From NCBI GenBank assembly GCA_016868455.1, contig VGGV01000006.1, forward strand, positions 62,001 through 126,000: 64,000 bases of DNA, given 5' to 3'. How positions within the stretch are numbered: the first letter of the stretch is position 1; each line of letters starts with the position of its first letter. Below, piece after piece: positions 1-7,368 of the stretch. The DNA comes from Bacteroidota bacterium (lineage in GTDB: Bacteria; Bacteroidota; Bacteroidia; Chitinophagales; Chitinophagaceae). The notes under the pieces were generated by a model, which saw nothing but the letters and a program-made list of their open reading frames with translations, made no database searches and was not told the origin of the DNA. Made by a program: the position numbers and the translations under genes.

Positions 1-715
1 AATAGAGTGTCCAGAGGGCAACTGTGAGGAATATAAACTGCCATCTTTTTTTAAGGTGCCGGATGGCACCCACACCTTCGGCAATTCGCAGACCAATTTT
101 TTTCAGGATACGGCCCACATCCCTAAAGGTTTTCTTTTTGACCAGGATCCAGACGAAAAAAAGAAAAACCACAATGCCAATCATAGTCAGTGTAATGAAG
201 GTATAAGATGTTTTCTTTGCCGTTCCTTCATCCCGGGAATTGAAGAATGTGTCAATGATATTGGTGTACAAATCAGGCTGAATGGCCAGCGTAATACCAA
301 AAACAAGGAGGAGGGTTATGGCGTCAATGATCCTTTCAAGAATGATTGTGCCGATCAGTTTTTCCACCGGAATTTTTTCGTAACGGCCCAGCACGGTGCA
401 TTTAACTACCTCGCCCAGTCGGGGCACCCCCTGGTTCACCAGGTAACCAATCATCACTGCGAAAAAAGAATTCAGGCGGGATGGTGAGTAACCCAGCGGC
501 TGAATCAGGAGGCGCCAGCGCAAGCCCCTTATATAATGGCTAAGAAAAAGAATGACAAAAACAAGAACAATCAGCCAGTGTCTTGCATTGCTGAAAGCAG
601 TTTTTATTCTTTCCGTGCTTTCCTTATCGAGGTTTTTCAACGACAGCCATGCAAAGAAAATACCCAAGCCAAGAAAAAAAAGGTATTGAAGTATAGTGCG
701 GAGACGCCTGTTCAT
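1..715 (-). CDS. Flippase-like membrane protein (LPG synthase TM family), partial
   Basis: The ORF track misses this gene because it runs off the left edge of the window. I translated the minus strand from the ATG at 713-715. The product is strongly hydrophobic, with membrane segments near residues 8-24, 38-54, 118-132 and 168-185. It carries the family blocks RGLRWRLLIQPLGY, VNQGVPRLGEVVKCTVLG and ILERIID, which are characteristic of the lysylphosphatidylglycerol synthase transmembrane (YbhN/UPF0104) family. Members are integral membrane proteins, and several move or modify lipids; the substrate here is unknown. The C-terminus is outside the window. A near-consensus promoter ends six bases before the ATG. 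Family assignment is firm, function is not. Confidence 0.85.
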   Translation of the reverse strand, partial: MNRRLRTILQYLFFLGLGIFFAWLSLKNLDKESTERIKTAFSNARHWLIVLVFVILFLSHYIRGLRWRLLIQPLGYSPSRLNSFFAVMIGYLVNQGVPRLGEVVKCTVLGRYEKIPVEKLIGTIILERIIDAITLLLVFGITLAIQPDLYTNIIDTFFNSRDEGTAKKTSYTFITLTMIGIVVFLFFVWILVKKKTFRDVGRILKKIGLRIAEGVGAIRHLKKRWQFIFLTVALWTLY

Positions 716-721
716 GAGTAC

Positions 722-753
722 CGAAAATAGGTTAGCCTGGGAAGAAAGTCAAA
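722..753 (-). promoter_or_regulatory. Bacteroidota-type promoter of the flippase-like gene
   Basis: On the minus strand TTTG (750-753) is followed after 20 nt by TATTTTCG (722-729), close to the TTTG-N19-TAnnTTTG consensus. Only six bases separate the -7 element from the ATG at 715, so a transcript starting at the usual distance would be leaderless or nearly so. Confidence 0.6.
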
Positions 754-842
754 TAAGTCATATAAGTAAAATTTGTTCAACGAAGATTTAGCGTAGTCGG
801 GTGGATCATAGAGTTCATGAATTTTTTATGCGGCATATCTGT

Positions 843-1706
843 TCATGAAATTTCACCAGTTAGCTGTAAGTTATCAATTAGCCTTATATCGTTTAAAAAC
901 GCTGCAATCACCGCCACCAGGGGCTGTTTCCCGTTCCACTCATGTACGATGTTCAGGTTTTCTGCATCGGCAATCTCGGCATAATCGGGCCTGAAGCCTG
1001 AGTGGATAAGGCGGCTTACTGCTTTTTCCTTAATCTTCTCCAAATTGCCTTTGCTCAGATTCTTTTTTATTTGCAGCAGGCACTGGTAAATGCCGGCAGC
1101 GGATTTTCTTTCCTTTTCATTCAGCCGCATATTCCGGCTGCTCATGGCCAGTCCGTCTGCCTCACGAAGGGTGGGGCATATCCTGACTTTTATTTTGCCT
1201 TCCTTACCGGTAAGTATTATCATACGGGTAATCACCATACATTGCTGGTAATCTTTTTGTCCGAGGTATATTTTATTGGGGTTTACAATATCAAGAAGCC
1301 TGTCAACCACCAAACACACACCCTGAAAATGCCCCGGCCGGTATTTGCCTTCAAGTATGGTTTCAAGGTAACTCAAATCAAAATGCCGGAGGTGCAACAA
1401 TCCCATTGGGTAGATTTCAGCTACAGAAGGCAGAAAAAGAACATTACAACCCGCCTCCTCCAGCAGGGCAATATCCTGCTCTATAGTAACAGGATATTTT
1501 TCAAAATCTCCCGGGTCATTAAACTGGGCAGGATTTACAAATATGCTGCAAACAGTTACATTGTTTTCTGCTTTTGAAGTATGAATGAGTGAAAGATGCC
1601 CCGGGTGCAGGGCGCCCATGGTAGGCACAAAACCCACATGCAGCCCTTTTTTTCGCTGAGCATCAAGCCATTTATTAAGGTCATTTATTTTTTTAAATAA
1701 AATCAC
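843..1706 (-). CDS. panC: Pantothenate synthetase (pantoate--beta-alanine ligase)
   Basis: PanC condenses pantoate with beta-alanine, using ATP, to make pantothenate for coenzyme A. The HIGH-type motif HPGH (in PTMGALHPGH) lies at residues 34-37, and GLAMSSRN near residue 180 is the KMSKS-like loop. The length of 287 residues is normal. The track starts at a TTG (1730), but the GTG at 1706 gives the usual start (M)ILFKKINDL, so I prefer it; the earlier start would add eight unsupported residues. It is divergent from the GT5-like gene at 1831. No panD lies beside it, although aspartate decarboxylase is a frequent neighbour in related genomes. Confidence 0.95.
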   Translation of the reverse strand: MILFKKINDLNKWLDAQRKKGLHVGFVPTMGALHPGHLSLIHTSKAENNVTVCSIFVNPAQFNDPGDFEKYPVTIEQDIALLEEAGCNVLFLPSVAEIYPMGLLHLRHFDLSYLETILEGKYRPGHFQGVCLVVDRLLDIVNPNKIYLGQKDYQQCMVITRMIILTGKEGKIKVRICPTLREADGLAMSSRNMRLNEKERKSAAGIYQCLLQIKKNLSKGNLEKIKEKAVSRLIHSGFRPDYAEIADAENLNIVHEWNGKQPLVAVIAAFLNDIRLIDNLQLTGEIS

Positions 1707-1766
1707 TCCGGTTCGGGTATTTGTATACAAATGATTTCATTATCACAGCAATTCGCTGTAAAAGGT

Positions 1767-1774
1767 TACCTTTG
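1767..1774 (+). promoter_or_regulatory. -7 element upstream of the GT5-like gene
   Basis: TACCTTTG matches the Bacteroidota TAnnTTTG element. I see no clear TTTG 19-20 nt upstream. The leader to the ATG at 1831 contains a CCTGCC/GGCAGG palindrome and an AAGGAG ribosome-binding site. Confidence 0.45.
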
Positions 1775-1788
1775 CTGCCTTTTATCAG

Positions 1789-1810
1789 CCTGCCCGCTTT
1801 GGCCGGCAGG
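1789..1810 (+). repeat. Palindromic repeat, CCTGCC/GGCAGG family
   Basis: CCTGCC (1789-1794) and GGCAGG (1805-1810) form a short hairpin in the leader of the next gene. The same core recurs at about 6390, 20666, 25010, 48515 and 60449, which marks it as one copy of a dispersed family. Confidence 0.55.
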
Positions 1811-1830
1811 AATTCATCAAAAAGGAGCCC

Positions 1831-2646
1831 ATGTCAGCAAAGAAAAGAATTTTATTCATCGCCAACGAAATGTCGCCCTACCTGGAGCTGACGGAATTTT
1901 CAGAGATTGTAAATAAACTGGCCATTAAATCCAATGATAATAATTTTGAAGTACGCTGCATTATGCCCCGGTTCGGGATTATTTATGAACGCCGCCACCG
2001 CCTGCATGAGGTGGTAAGGCTTTCCGGGATTAACGTCTCAGTCGATAATGATGATTTACCGCTTCAGATCAAGGTAGCCTCATTGCCAAGCGCCAGGCTG
2101 CAGGTGTATTTTCTCGATAATGAAGAGCTTTTCAAAAGGAAATTTGTTTTCCATGATGAAAATGACAAATGGTTTGATGACAACGATCTCCGCACTGTTT
2201 TTTATTGCAAAGGCGCCCTTGAGACAGTAAAAAAATTTGGTTGGCCGCCTGACATTATCCATTGCAGCGGGTGGATGACCGGACTGATCCCCGCTTATCT
2301 GAAAACTGTGTACAAAAAAGAACCTGTGTTTGCACACAGCAAAATCGTTTTCACTATCGGGCAGAATACCTTTAAAGAAAAACTGGGCAGCGGGTTTATG
2401 AAGAAAGCCCTGATTCATGCATCGCTGAAGGAAAAGGACCTGGAGGTTTTTAAAGAAGGAACCAATACGGCTATGTTCCGAGGCGGAGCGACCTTTGCCG
2501 ATGCCATTACATTTGGGGCTGAAAAAAATGAAAAGAAACTGGCCGACGAATTTTCCAAAGTGCGGGGCAAGAAGACATTGCACTATAATCCCGGGGGAGA
2601 TTTAACAGACTATTTACAACTGTATAACGACCTTGCGGGCAAATAA
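1831..2646 (+). CDS. Glycogen/starch synthase-like protein, N-terminal domain only
   Basis: The 271-residue product resembles the N-terminal Rossmann domain of GT5 glycogen/starch synthases (start AKKRILFIANEMSPY; later PDIIHCSGWMTGLIPAYLK, the counterpart of the DxxHxHDWhtal block). True enzymes are about 470-500 residues and bind ADP-glucose with a KxGGL motif near the N-terminus. Here that stretch reads LELTEFSE, so the lysine and glycines are missing, and the C-terminal glycosyltransferase domain is absent. The start is set by AAGGAG six bases before the ATG. It precedes a DUF4270 gene and diverges from panC, an arrangement seen in other Bacteroidota. I infer it is not a working glycogen synthase; its real role is unknown. 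Confidence 0.8.
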   Translation: MSAKKRILFIANEMSPYLELTEFSEIVNKLAIKSNDNNFEVRCIMPRFGIIYERRHRLHEVVRLSGINVSVDNDDLPLQIKVASLPSARLQVYFLDNEELFKRKFVFHDENDKWFDDNDLRTVFYCKGALETVKKFGWPPDIIHCSGWMTGLIPAYLKTVYKKEPVFAHSKIVFTIGQNTFKEKLGSGFMKKALIHASLKEKDLEVFKEGTNTAMFRGGATFADAITFGAEKNEKKLADEFSKVRGKKTLHYNPGGDLTDYLQLYNDLAGK

Positions 2647-2674
2647 AATCACTAACCCTGACTAAAGCTGATTT

Positions 2675-4153
2675 GTGAAGAAACATTACCCGGTTCTGTC
2701 TTTTATAGCCTTCATTTTCACGGTTGTTTTTCTGTTTTCAGCCTGTCGCAAAATCAACGATTTTACTGACCTAGGCGGAGGGCTTATACCACCGGTGGAT
2801 CACATAAACACCTTCGATACCAGTATATCCGTATTTGCTTTTAATGATACTTTCAGTTTTACAACCGATTCACTCCGTATCAGAAAAGGAGATGAGCAGT
2901 TCCTCGGTATAATCAACACCGACCCGATTTTTGGCAGAACAAATGCAGAACTGTATATGGAACTGAAGCCGGACTTTTACGGCTTTTATCCTTTTGCCCG
3001 CAGAGACAGTCTTAAGCTCGATTCCGTCGTGCTGATTTTAAGTTATTTGGAAAACTACGGAGACTCCCTTGTTCCGCAAACCATACAGGTGCATGAACTG
3101 ACACAAGCATTCAAAACTGATACTTTTTATTTGGTGCGTCAGCAGCCACTGCTCTATGGGGCTGTTTTACTAAATGCAGGCGGCACCGGGCAAACCATAT
3201 TCCCGAACAGACTGGCCGACTCTGTAAAAGTTTTCAGGGACACCACTGCAGGCCAATTGCGCTTAAAGTTAGATACCAGTTTTGCCAGGCGGCTGATGAA
3301 TTATGACACTTCCAACGCTTACAGATCCGATTCCGCATTCAGGAGTAATTTTAAGGGTTTTGCCATCCGTTCAGTAAGTTCGGGCAAGGCCATCATCGGT
3401 CTCAATATGAACGGTCTGAACACCAAACTTGCTTTTTACTACAAGCAACCGAAAAAAAGCGGCACATTCGACTCGTTGAATGTTTCCTACTTTTATTTTC
3501 ATTCAGGCTGTAATGCAGCCAGCTATGTGAGGCGGGATTATGCTGGCACACCGGTGGCCGCCGCAGCCGGGCAAACCACGCAGGCAAGCGTTGTGTACAT
3601 TCAGAATGCGCCGGGTACATTCGCCACATTAAAAATTCCTGACCTGCCCGCTATCGGCAACCGGGTGGTTCACCGTGCCGAACTGATAGTGGAACAGTTG
3701 TACGATGTAAGCGATACTATTTTTACACCTCCTTCCAGCCTTTATATAGATGCATACGATTCCAGTCTTTCCGGCAGCTACAAATTCCGCACTATTCCTG
3801 TTTCGCTTGACTTTTCTCCCAACTCGGGTCTAAACCTTGTTACATTCGGTGTTATACCAGAAACTGCAAAAGACGCTTTTGGCAATACTATCAAAGTGTG
3901 GAAGTTCAATCTTACCCGATATGTACAGCATATAGTAAGGGGAACGCAGACCTCATTCGACCTCCGTCTTCATGCACCTTTTACGCTAAAAGGCAAAACA
4001 GGTATAGCCGGCGGTGGCTTAGCTGATTTTTCGGATCCTTTTTTTCCCCGCACCTTTGTGAACCCCGCCATCGCCAACGGACGCATTCGGGTTGGCGGCG
4101 GCAACCGTCCAACACAGCGGATGCGGCTCCGTATCATTTATTCCAAGCTGTAA
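2675..4153 (+). CDS. DUF4270 family lipoprotein
   Basis: This 492-residue protein starts at a GTG and has a lipoprotein signal: a basic start, a hydrophobic core and the lipobox FSAC at about residue 24. The body is rich in Asp, Ser and Thr with beta-type patterning, and contains the block GGGLIPPVDHINTFDTS just after the signal and GGGNRPTQRMRLRIIYSKL at the end, both typical of DUF4270 proteins of Bacteroidota. It should be a lipid-anchored envelope protein. It starts 28 bases after the GT5-like gene and is probably cotranscribed. The molecular function of the family is not known to me. Confidence 0.85.
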   Translation: MKKHYPVLSFIAFIFTVVFLFSACRKINDFTDLGGGLIPPVDHINTFDTSISVFAFNDTFSFTTDSLRIRKGDEQFLGIINTDPIFGRTNAELYMELKPDFYGFYPFARRDSLKLDSVVLILSYLENYGDSLVPQTIQVHELTQAFKTDTFYLVRQQPLLYGAVLLNAGGTGQTIFPNRLADSVKVFRDTTAGQLRLKLDTSFARRLMNYDTSNAYRSDSAFRSNFKGFAIRSVSSGKAIIGLNMNGLNTKLAFYYKQPKKSGTFDSLNVSYFYFHSGCNAASYVRRDYAGTPVAAAAGQTTQASVVYIQNAPGTFATLKIPDLPAIGNRVVHRAELIVEQLYDVSDTIFTPPSSLYIDAYDSSLSGSYKFRTIPVSLDFSPNSGLNLVTFGVIPETAKDAFGNTIKVWKFNLTRYVQHIVRGTQTSFDLRLHAPFTLKGKTGIAGGGLADFSDPFFPRTFVNPAIANGRIRVGGGNRPTQRMRLRIIYSKL

Positions 4154-4196
4154 GTAGTTATCAAGACATGTTTAAAAGTCCCGCAGCCTGCAGCAC

Positions 4197-4227
4197 TTTG
4201 TTCATAGGTACAGCAGGCTTATCTTTG
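4197..4227 (+). promoter_or_regulatory. Promoter of metK
   Basis: TTTG (4197-4200), exactly 19 nt, then TATCTTTG (4220-4227): a full match to the Bacteroidota primary promoter. The expected start point leaves a leader of only about 14 nt before the ATG at 4246, so there is no room for a SAM riboswitch. Confidence 0.85.
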
Positions 4228-4245
4228 CTGCCTAAAAAATAATTC

Positions 4246-5502
4246 ATGCCGTATTTATTTACTTCAGAATCTGTAAGTGAAGGACACCCGGATAAAGTGG
4301 CTGACCAGATTTCTGATGCCCTTATTGATAATTTTCTGGCCTTTGATCCGCAATCAAAAGTAGCCTGCGAAACATTGGTAACTACAGGGCAGGTGGTACT
4401 GGCGGGGGAAGTAAAATCGCAGGCTTATCTCGATGTACAGGAGATTGCCCGTAGTGTTATCAGAAGAATCGGATATACCAGGAGTGAATATATGTTTGAA
4501 GCCAGCAGTTGCGGTGTGCTTTCCGCTATTCATGAGCAATCAGCCGACATCAACCAGGGTGTTGACAAAAAGAAAAAAGAAGAGCAGGGCGCCGGCGACC
4601 AGGGTATGATGTTTGGCTATGCCACCAACGAAACAGAGCATTATATGCCTCTGGCTTTGGACCTGGCACATAACCTGCTGATTGAGCTGGCTGCGATACG
4701 CAGGGAAAGGAACTCTAAAATGCCTTACCTGCGTCCGGATGCCAAAAGCCAGGTAACATTGGAGTATAATGATAAGAACAAACCGGTGAGAATAGTGGCA
4801 ATAGTTATCTCCACACAACATGATGATTTTGATTCTGAAACTAAAATGCTGGCCAAGATCAAGAGTGATGTGATCAACATCCTTATTCCGAGAGTGAAGA
4901 ACAAGTACAGGAAGTACGCAAAACTTTTCAATACTGATATTAAGTATTATGTGAACCCCACCGGTAAGTTTGTGATTGGCGGCCCGCATGGTGATACCGG
5001 GTTAACCGGAAGAAAGATCATTGTTGACACATATGGAGGCAAAGGTGCCCATGGCGGAGGTGCATTCAGCGGAAAAGATCCTTCCAAAGTTGACCGTTCA
5101 GCCGCTTATGCCACAAGACATATTGCCAAGAATATGGTAGCAGCCGGTTTGTGTGATGAAGTGCTGGTGCAGGTTTCTTATGCAATCGGTGTGGCACAGC
5201 CCACCAGCATAAACCTTAATACCTATGGTACTGCTAAAGTGAATATGACTGACGGGCAGATCGCCAAAATTGTGCAGGGCTTGTTTGATATGCGTCCTTA
5301 TTTTATTGAGCAAAGACTGAAACTGCGCAATCCGATCTACAGCGAAACAGCAGCGTATGGTCATATGGGACGAAATCCGCAAATAGTAGATAAGACATTT
5401 GTTTCGCCGGATGGTAAAGTGGTAAAGAAAAAAGTGGAACTGTTTACCTGGGAAAAACTGGATTATGTGGAGAAGGTGAAAAAAGCTTTTAAGCTTAAAT
5501 AA
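4246..5502 (+). CDS. metK: S-adenosylmethionine synthetase
   Basis: MetK makes S-adenosylmethionine from methionine and ATP in the cytoplasm. The 418-residue product has the N-terminal signature [18 protein letters not shown], the [12 protein letters not shown] loop and the P-loop-like [13 protein letters not shown]. It is slightly longer than the roughly 384-residue E. coli enzyme, mainly through insertions such as the Lys/Glu-rich stretch after DINQGVDK, a pattern common in Bacteroidota. It stands alone, with its own promoter (4197-4227) and an intrinsic terminator directly downstream. Confidence 0.98.
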   Translation: MPYLFTSESVSEGHPDKVADQISDALIDNFLAFDPQSKVACETLVTTGQVVLAGEVKSQAYLDVQEIARSVIRRIGYTRSEYMFEASSCGVLSAIHEQSADINQGVDKKKKEEQGAGDQGMMFGYATNETEHYMPLALDLAHNLLIELAAIRRERNSKMPYLRPDAKSQVTLEYNDKNKPVRIVAIVISTQHDDFDSETKMLAKIKSDVINILIPRVKNKYRKYAKLFNTDIKYYVNPTGKFVIGGPHGDTGLTGRKIIVDTYGGKGAHGGGAFSGKDPSKVDRSAAYATRHIAKNMVAAGLCDEVLVQVSYAIGVAQPTSINLNTYGTAKVNMTDGQIAKIVQGLFDMRPYFIEQRLKLRNPIYSETAAYGHMGRNPQIVDKTFVSPDGKVVKKKVELFTWEKLDYVEKVKKAFKLK

Positions 5503-5508
5503 ACAAGT

Positions 5509-5534
5509 AACCCTCTCCGCCGAGAGGGTTTTTT
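5509..5534 (+). terminator. Intrinsic terminator of metK
   Basis: AACCCTCTC and GAGAGGGTT form a 9-bp stem with a 4-nt loop, followed by a T-run. The next gene, rlmB, begins only about 20 bases after the T-run. Confidence 0.9.
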
Positions 5535-5541
5535 GTTTGCC

Positions 5542-5549
5542 TACATTTG
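5542..5549 (+). promoter_or_regulatory. -7 element of rlmB
   Basis: TACATTTG matches TAnnTTTG, and the GTG start of rlmB follows after only four bases, suggesting a leaderless transcript. There is no good TTTG at the -33 position, which would fall inside the metK terminator stem. Confidence 0.45.
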
Positions 5550-5553
5550 TATT

Positions 5554-6318
5554 GTGAAAAATTTCAGACAACAGCAAAGGCCGAAGAAGAGTTCATTGGT
5601 TATTGGCCGGCAGGCCGTGATGGAAGCATTGCAGACGGGCAGGCAGCTTGACAGGATATTTGTTACAAAAGATGTAAGGGGAATGATGGCCGAAGAGATA
5701 TTTTCTCTTGCAAAGCAATACAACGTTCCCGTCAACAAAGTGCCGGTGGAGAAACTGAATGGTTTTAATGTAAGTAATCATGAAGGCTGTGTGGCTGTTA
5801 TTGCAAAGATTCAGTATCAAAACCTGCAGGATATTATCTCACATGTGGTGGAGAAAGGGAAAGCCCTGCTGGTGCTTATTCTTGATGGTATAACTGATAT
5901 ACGAAATATTGGTGGTATTGCCCGTACGGCTTACTGTACCGGAGTGGATGCCATCATCATTCCTGATAAAGGTGTGGGGGCTTTAAACGAAGATGCCATA
6001 CTGACTTCTGCCGGGGCATTGGAGAAAATAGCTGTTTGCCGTGTTAACAGCTTAATGAAAGCGGTTGATGAACTGCATCTGAACGGTATAAAAGTATTTG
6101 CCAGCGAAACGACAGCAGCAAAGAGCATTTCCGAAGTTGATTTTACCGGGCCCTGTGCCATTGTAATGGGCAGTGAGGAAAAAGGAATTTACCCGGCATT
6201 ATTGAAGATATGTGATGAAAAAATAAAAATCCCGATGGCGGGTGATTTTGAATCACTCAATGTTTCGGTTGCCACCGGGATCATTTTATATGAAGCCATG
6301 AAGCAGAGAACGAAATGA
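5554..6318 (+). CDS. rlmB: 23S rRNA guanosine-2'-O-methyltransferase (SpoU family)
   Basis: SpoU-family methyltransferases form a trefoil-knot fold and methylate a ribose 2'-OH of rRNA or tRNA. An N-terminal substrate-binding domain (VIGRQAVMEAL) precedes the three SpoU motifs: DIRNIGGIARTAYCTGVD, IVMGSEEKGI and IPMAGDFESLNVSVATGI. The 254-residue length from the GTG at 5554 is standard. The track start at 5533 is a TTG upstream of the promoter element and is rejected. The stop codon overlaps an ATG (ATGA) that opens the vestigial HMG-CoA lyase reading frame. The exact target (G2251 or another site) is inferred from the family. Confidence 0.9.
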   Translation: MKNFRQQQRPKKSSLVIGRQAVMEALQTGRQLDRIFVTKDVRGMMAEEIFSLAKQYNVPVNKVPVEKLNGFNVSNHEGCVAVIAKIQYQNLQDIISHVVEKGKALLVLILDGITDIRNIGGIARTAYCTGVDAIIIPDKGVGALNEDAILTSAGALEKIAVCRVNSLMKAVDELHLNGIKVFASETTAAKSISEVDFTGPCAIVMGSEEKGIYPALLKICDEKIKIPMAGDFESLNVSVATGIILYEAMKQRTK

Positions 6319-6452
6319 CTGATGAAAAAAAAATAAAACTGATCGAATGCCCCCGTGATGCCATGCAGGAGCCTCCCCAAACCCTGCCTGTCCGGCAGGC
6401 AGGCCCTCCGAAGGAGGGGCTTAAGTATCTCAAAGTAAGTAATATGACCTAA
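6315..6452 (+). pseudogene. Vestigial 5' end of an HMG-CoA lyase gene, fused to a palindromic repeat
   Basis: A 45-codon frame starts at an ATG overlapping the rlmB stop. After MTDEK it encodes KIKLIECPRDAMQ, which matches residues 4-14 of the intact lyase that starts at 6456. The DNA differs at most synonymous positions (for example CTG ATC GAA against TTA ATA GAG). The homology then ends in a repeat translated as TLPVRQAGPPKEG, and the frame stops four bases before the real start codon. It looks like the remains of a second or earlier lyase gene. Whether it is translated as a leader peptide coupled to rlmB is unknown. Confidence 0.65.
6367..6418 (+). repeat. Compound palindromic repeat inside the lyase vestige
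   Basis: CCTCC...GGAGG arms enclose CCTGCCTGTCCGGCAGGCAGG, so two nested palindromes are present. The inner core is the same as in the dnaG insertion. The outer CTCCGAAGGAG resembles the palindrome at 22813. Confidence 0.7.
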
Positions 6453-6455
6453 ACA

Positions 6456-7358
6456 ATGGAAGCAATAAAATTAATAGAGTGCCCGAGAGATGCCATGCAA
6501 GGATGGAAGGTTTTTATTCCAACGGATAAAAAAATTGAATACATTAACTCTTTGCTGAAAGTGGGTTTTGATACCATTGATTTTGGCAGTTTTGTTTCGC
6601 CGAAGGCTATTCCGCAGATGGCGGATACGGGTGAAGTAGTTCGGGGTTTGAAGTTGGGAGTTAGCAGTTCTAAGTTGCTGGCCATAATTGCAAATTACCG
6701 GGGGGCAGAAGCAGCCTGCGGCTTTGACAAAATAACTTACCTGGGGTTCCCCTTTTCTGTTTCGGAAACTTTTCAGCAGCGCAATACCAATTCATCAATA
6801 GGAGAGTCACTCGGTAGGGTTGAAGCAATACAAAACCTCTGTATAAAAACCGGAAAACAGCTGGTTGTTTATATCTCCATGGGATTTGGAAATCCTTATG
6901 GTGACGCCTATGATGAAGAGATAGTTTTTGAATGGGTGAACAGATTAGTTGCAATGGATATTGGTATAATTTCTTTAGCCGATACGGTGGGTGTGGCTTC
7001 TCCTCAGCAGGTCTATGATATAACCAGCTACCTTGTTGAGTCGTTACCCGGAACAGAAATAGGGGTGCACCTTCACTCCACACCTGAAAACCGGAAAGAT
7101 AAACTGGAAGCGGCGGTAAAAGCCGGTTGCAAGCGGTTTGACGGTGCGCTGAGAGGAATCGGCGGCTGCCCCATGGCCGATGATGAACTGGTGGGGAATA
7201 TGAATACCGAAAGAATGATTGATTACTTTGAGGAGCGTGAAATGCTTTCCGGACTGGATAAAGAAGCGCTGGCCGAAAGCTTGCGGATTGCGGGAGAGAT
7301 ATTTAGCCTCACCCCCAACCCCTCTCTGCCCCGCGGAGAGGGGAGTAATTCCCGATAA
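6456..7358 (+). CDS. mvaB: Hydroxymethylglutaryl-CoA lyase
   Basis: HMG-CoA lyase splits HMG-CoA into acetyl-CoA and acetoacetate, the last step of leucine degradation. It is a TIM barrel of the HMGL family. IECPRDAMQGW holds the catalytic Arg-Asp pair, ISLADTVGVA lies mid-barrel, GVHLHSTPENR supplies metal-binding histidines, and RGIGGCPMADDELVGN contains the active-site cysteine loop (GGCP). The 300-residue length is standard, but the last 16 residues (LTPNPSLPRGEGSNSR) come from a palindromic repeat that overran the original stop. An acetyl-CoA acyltransferase lies elsewhere in the window (31628), so acetoacetyl-CoA use is plausible. Confidence 0.93.
   Translation: MEAIKLIECPRDAMQGWKVFIPTDKKIEYINSLLKVGFDTIDFGSFVSPKAIPQMADTGEVVRGLKLGVSSSKLLAIIANYRGAEAACGFDKITYLGFPFSVSETFQQRNTNSSIGESLGRVEAIQNLCIKTGKQLVVYISMGFGNPYGDAYDEEIVFEWVNRLVAMDIGIISLADTVGVASPQQVYDITSYLVESLPGTEIGVHLHSTPENRKDKLEAAVKAGCKRFDGALRGIGGCPMADDELVGNMNTERMIDYFEEREMLSGLDKEALAESLRIAGEIFSLTPNPSLPRGEGSNSR
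7308..7346 (+). repeat. CCCCAACCCCTCTC palindromic repeat forming the lyase C-terminus
   Basis: CTCACCCCCAACCCCTCTC followed by GGAGAGGGG is a hairpin-forming repeat. It is related to the copy at 7766 inside the next gene. It supplies the last codons of the lyase. Confidence 0.65.
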
Positions 7359-7368
7359 AATAACCTGA

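Noticed and set aside
24-730. Three plus-strand ORFs at the left edge
   Set aside because: The minus strand encodes a coherent membrane protein with family motifs over the whole interval, so these are shadows.
1002-1577. 191-residue plus-strand ORF
   Set aside because: It is a shadow of panC on the other strand with no motif or ribosome-binding site.
4141-4245. SAM riboswitch before metK
   Set aside because: The consensus promoter leaves a leader of only about 14 nt, too short for any SAM riboswitch.
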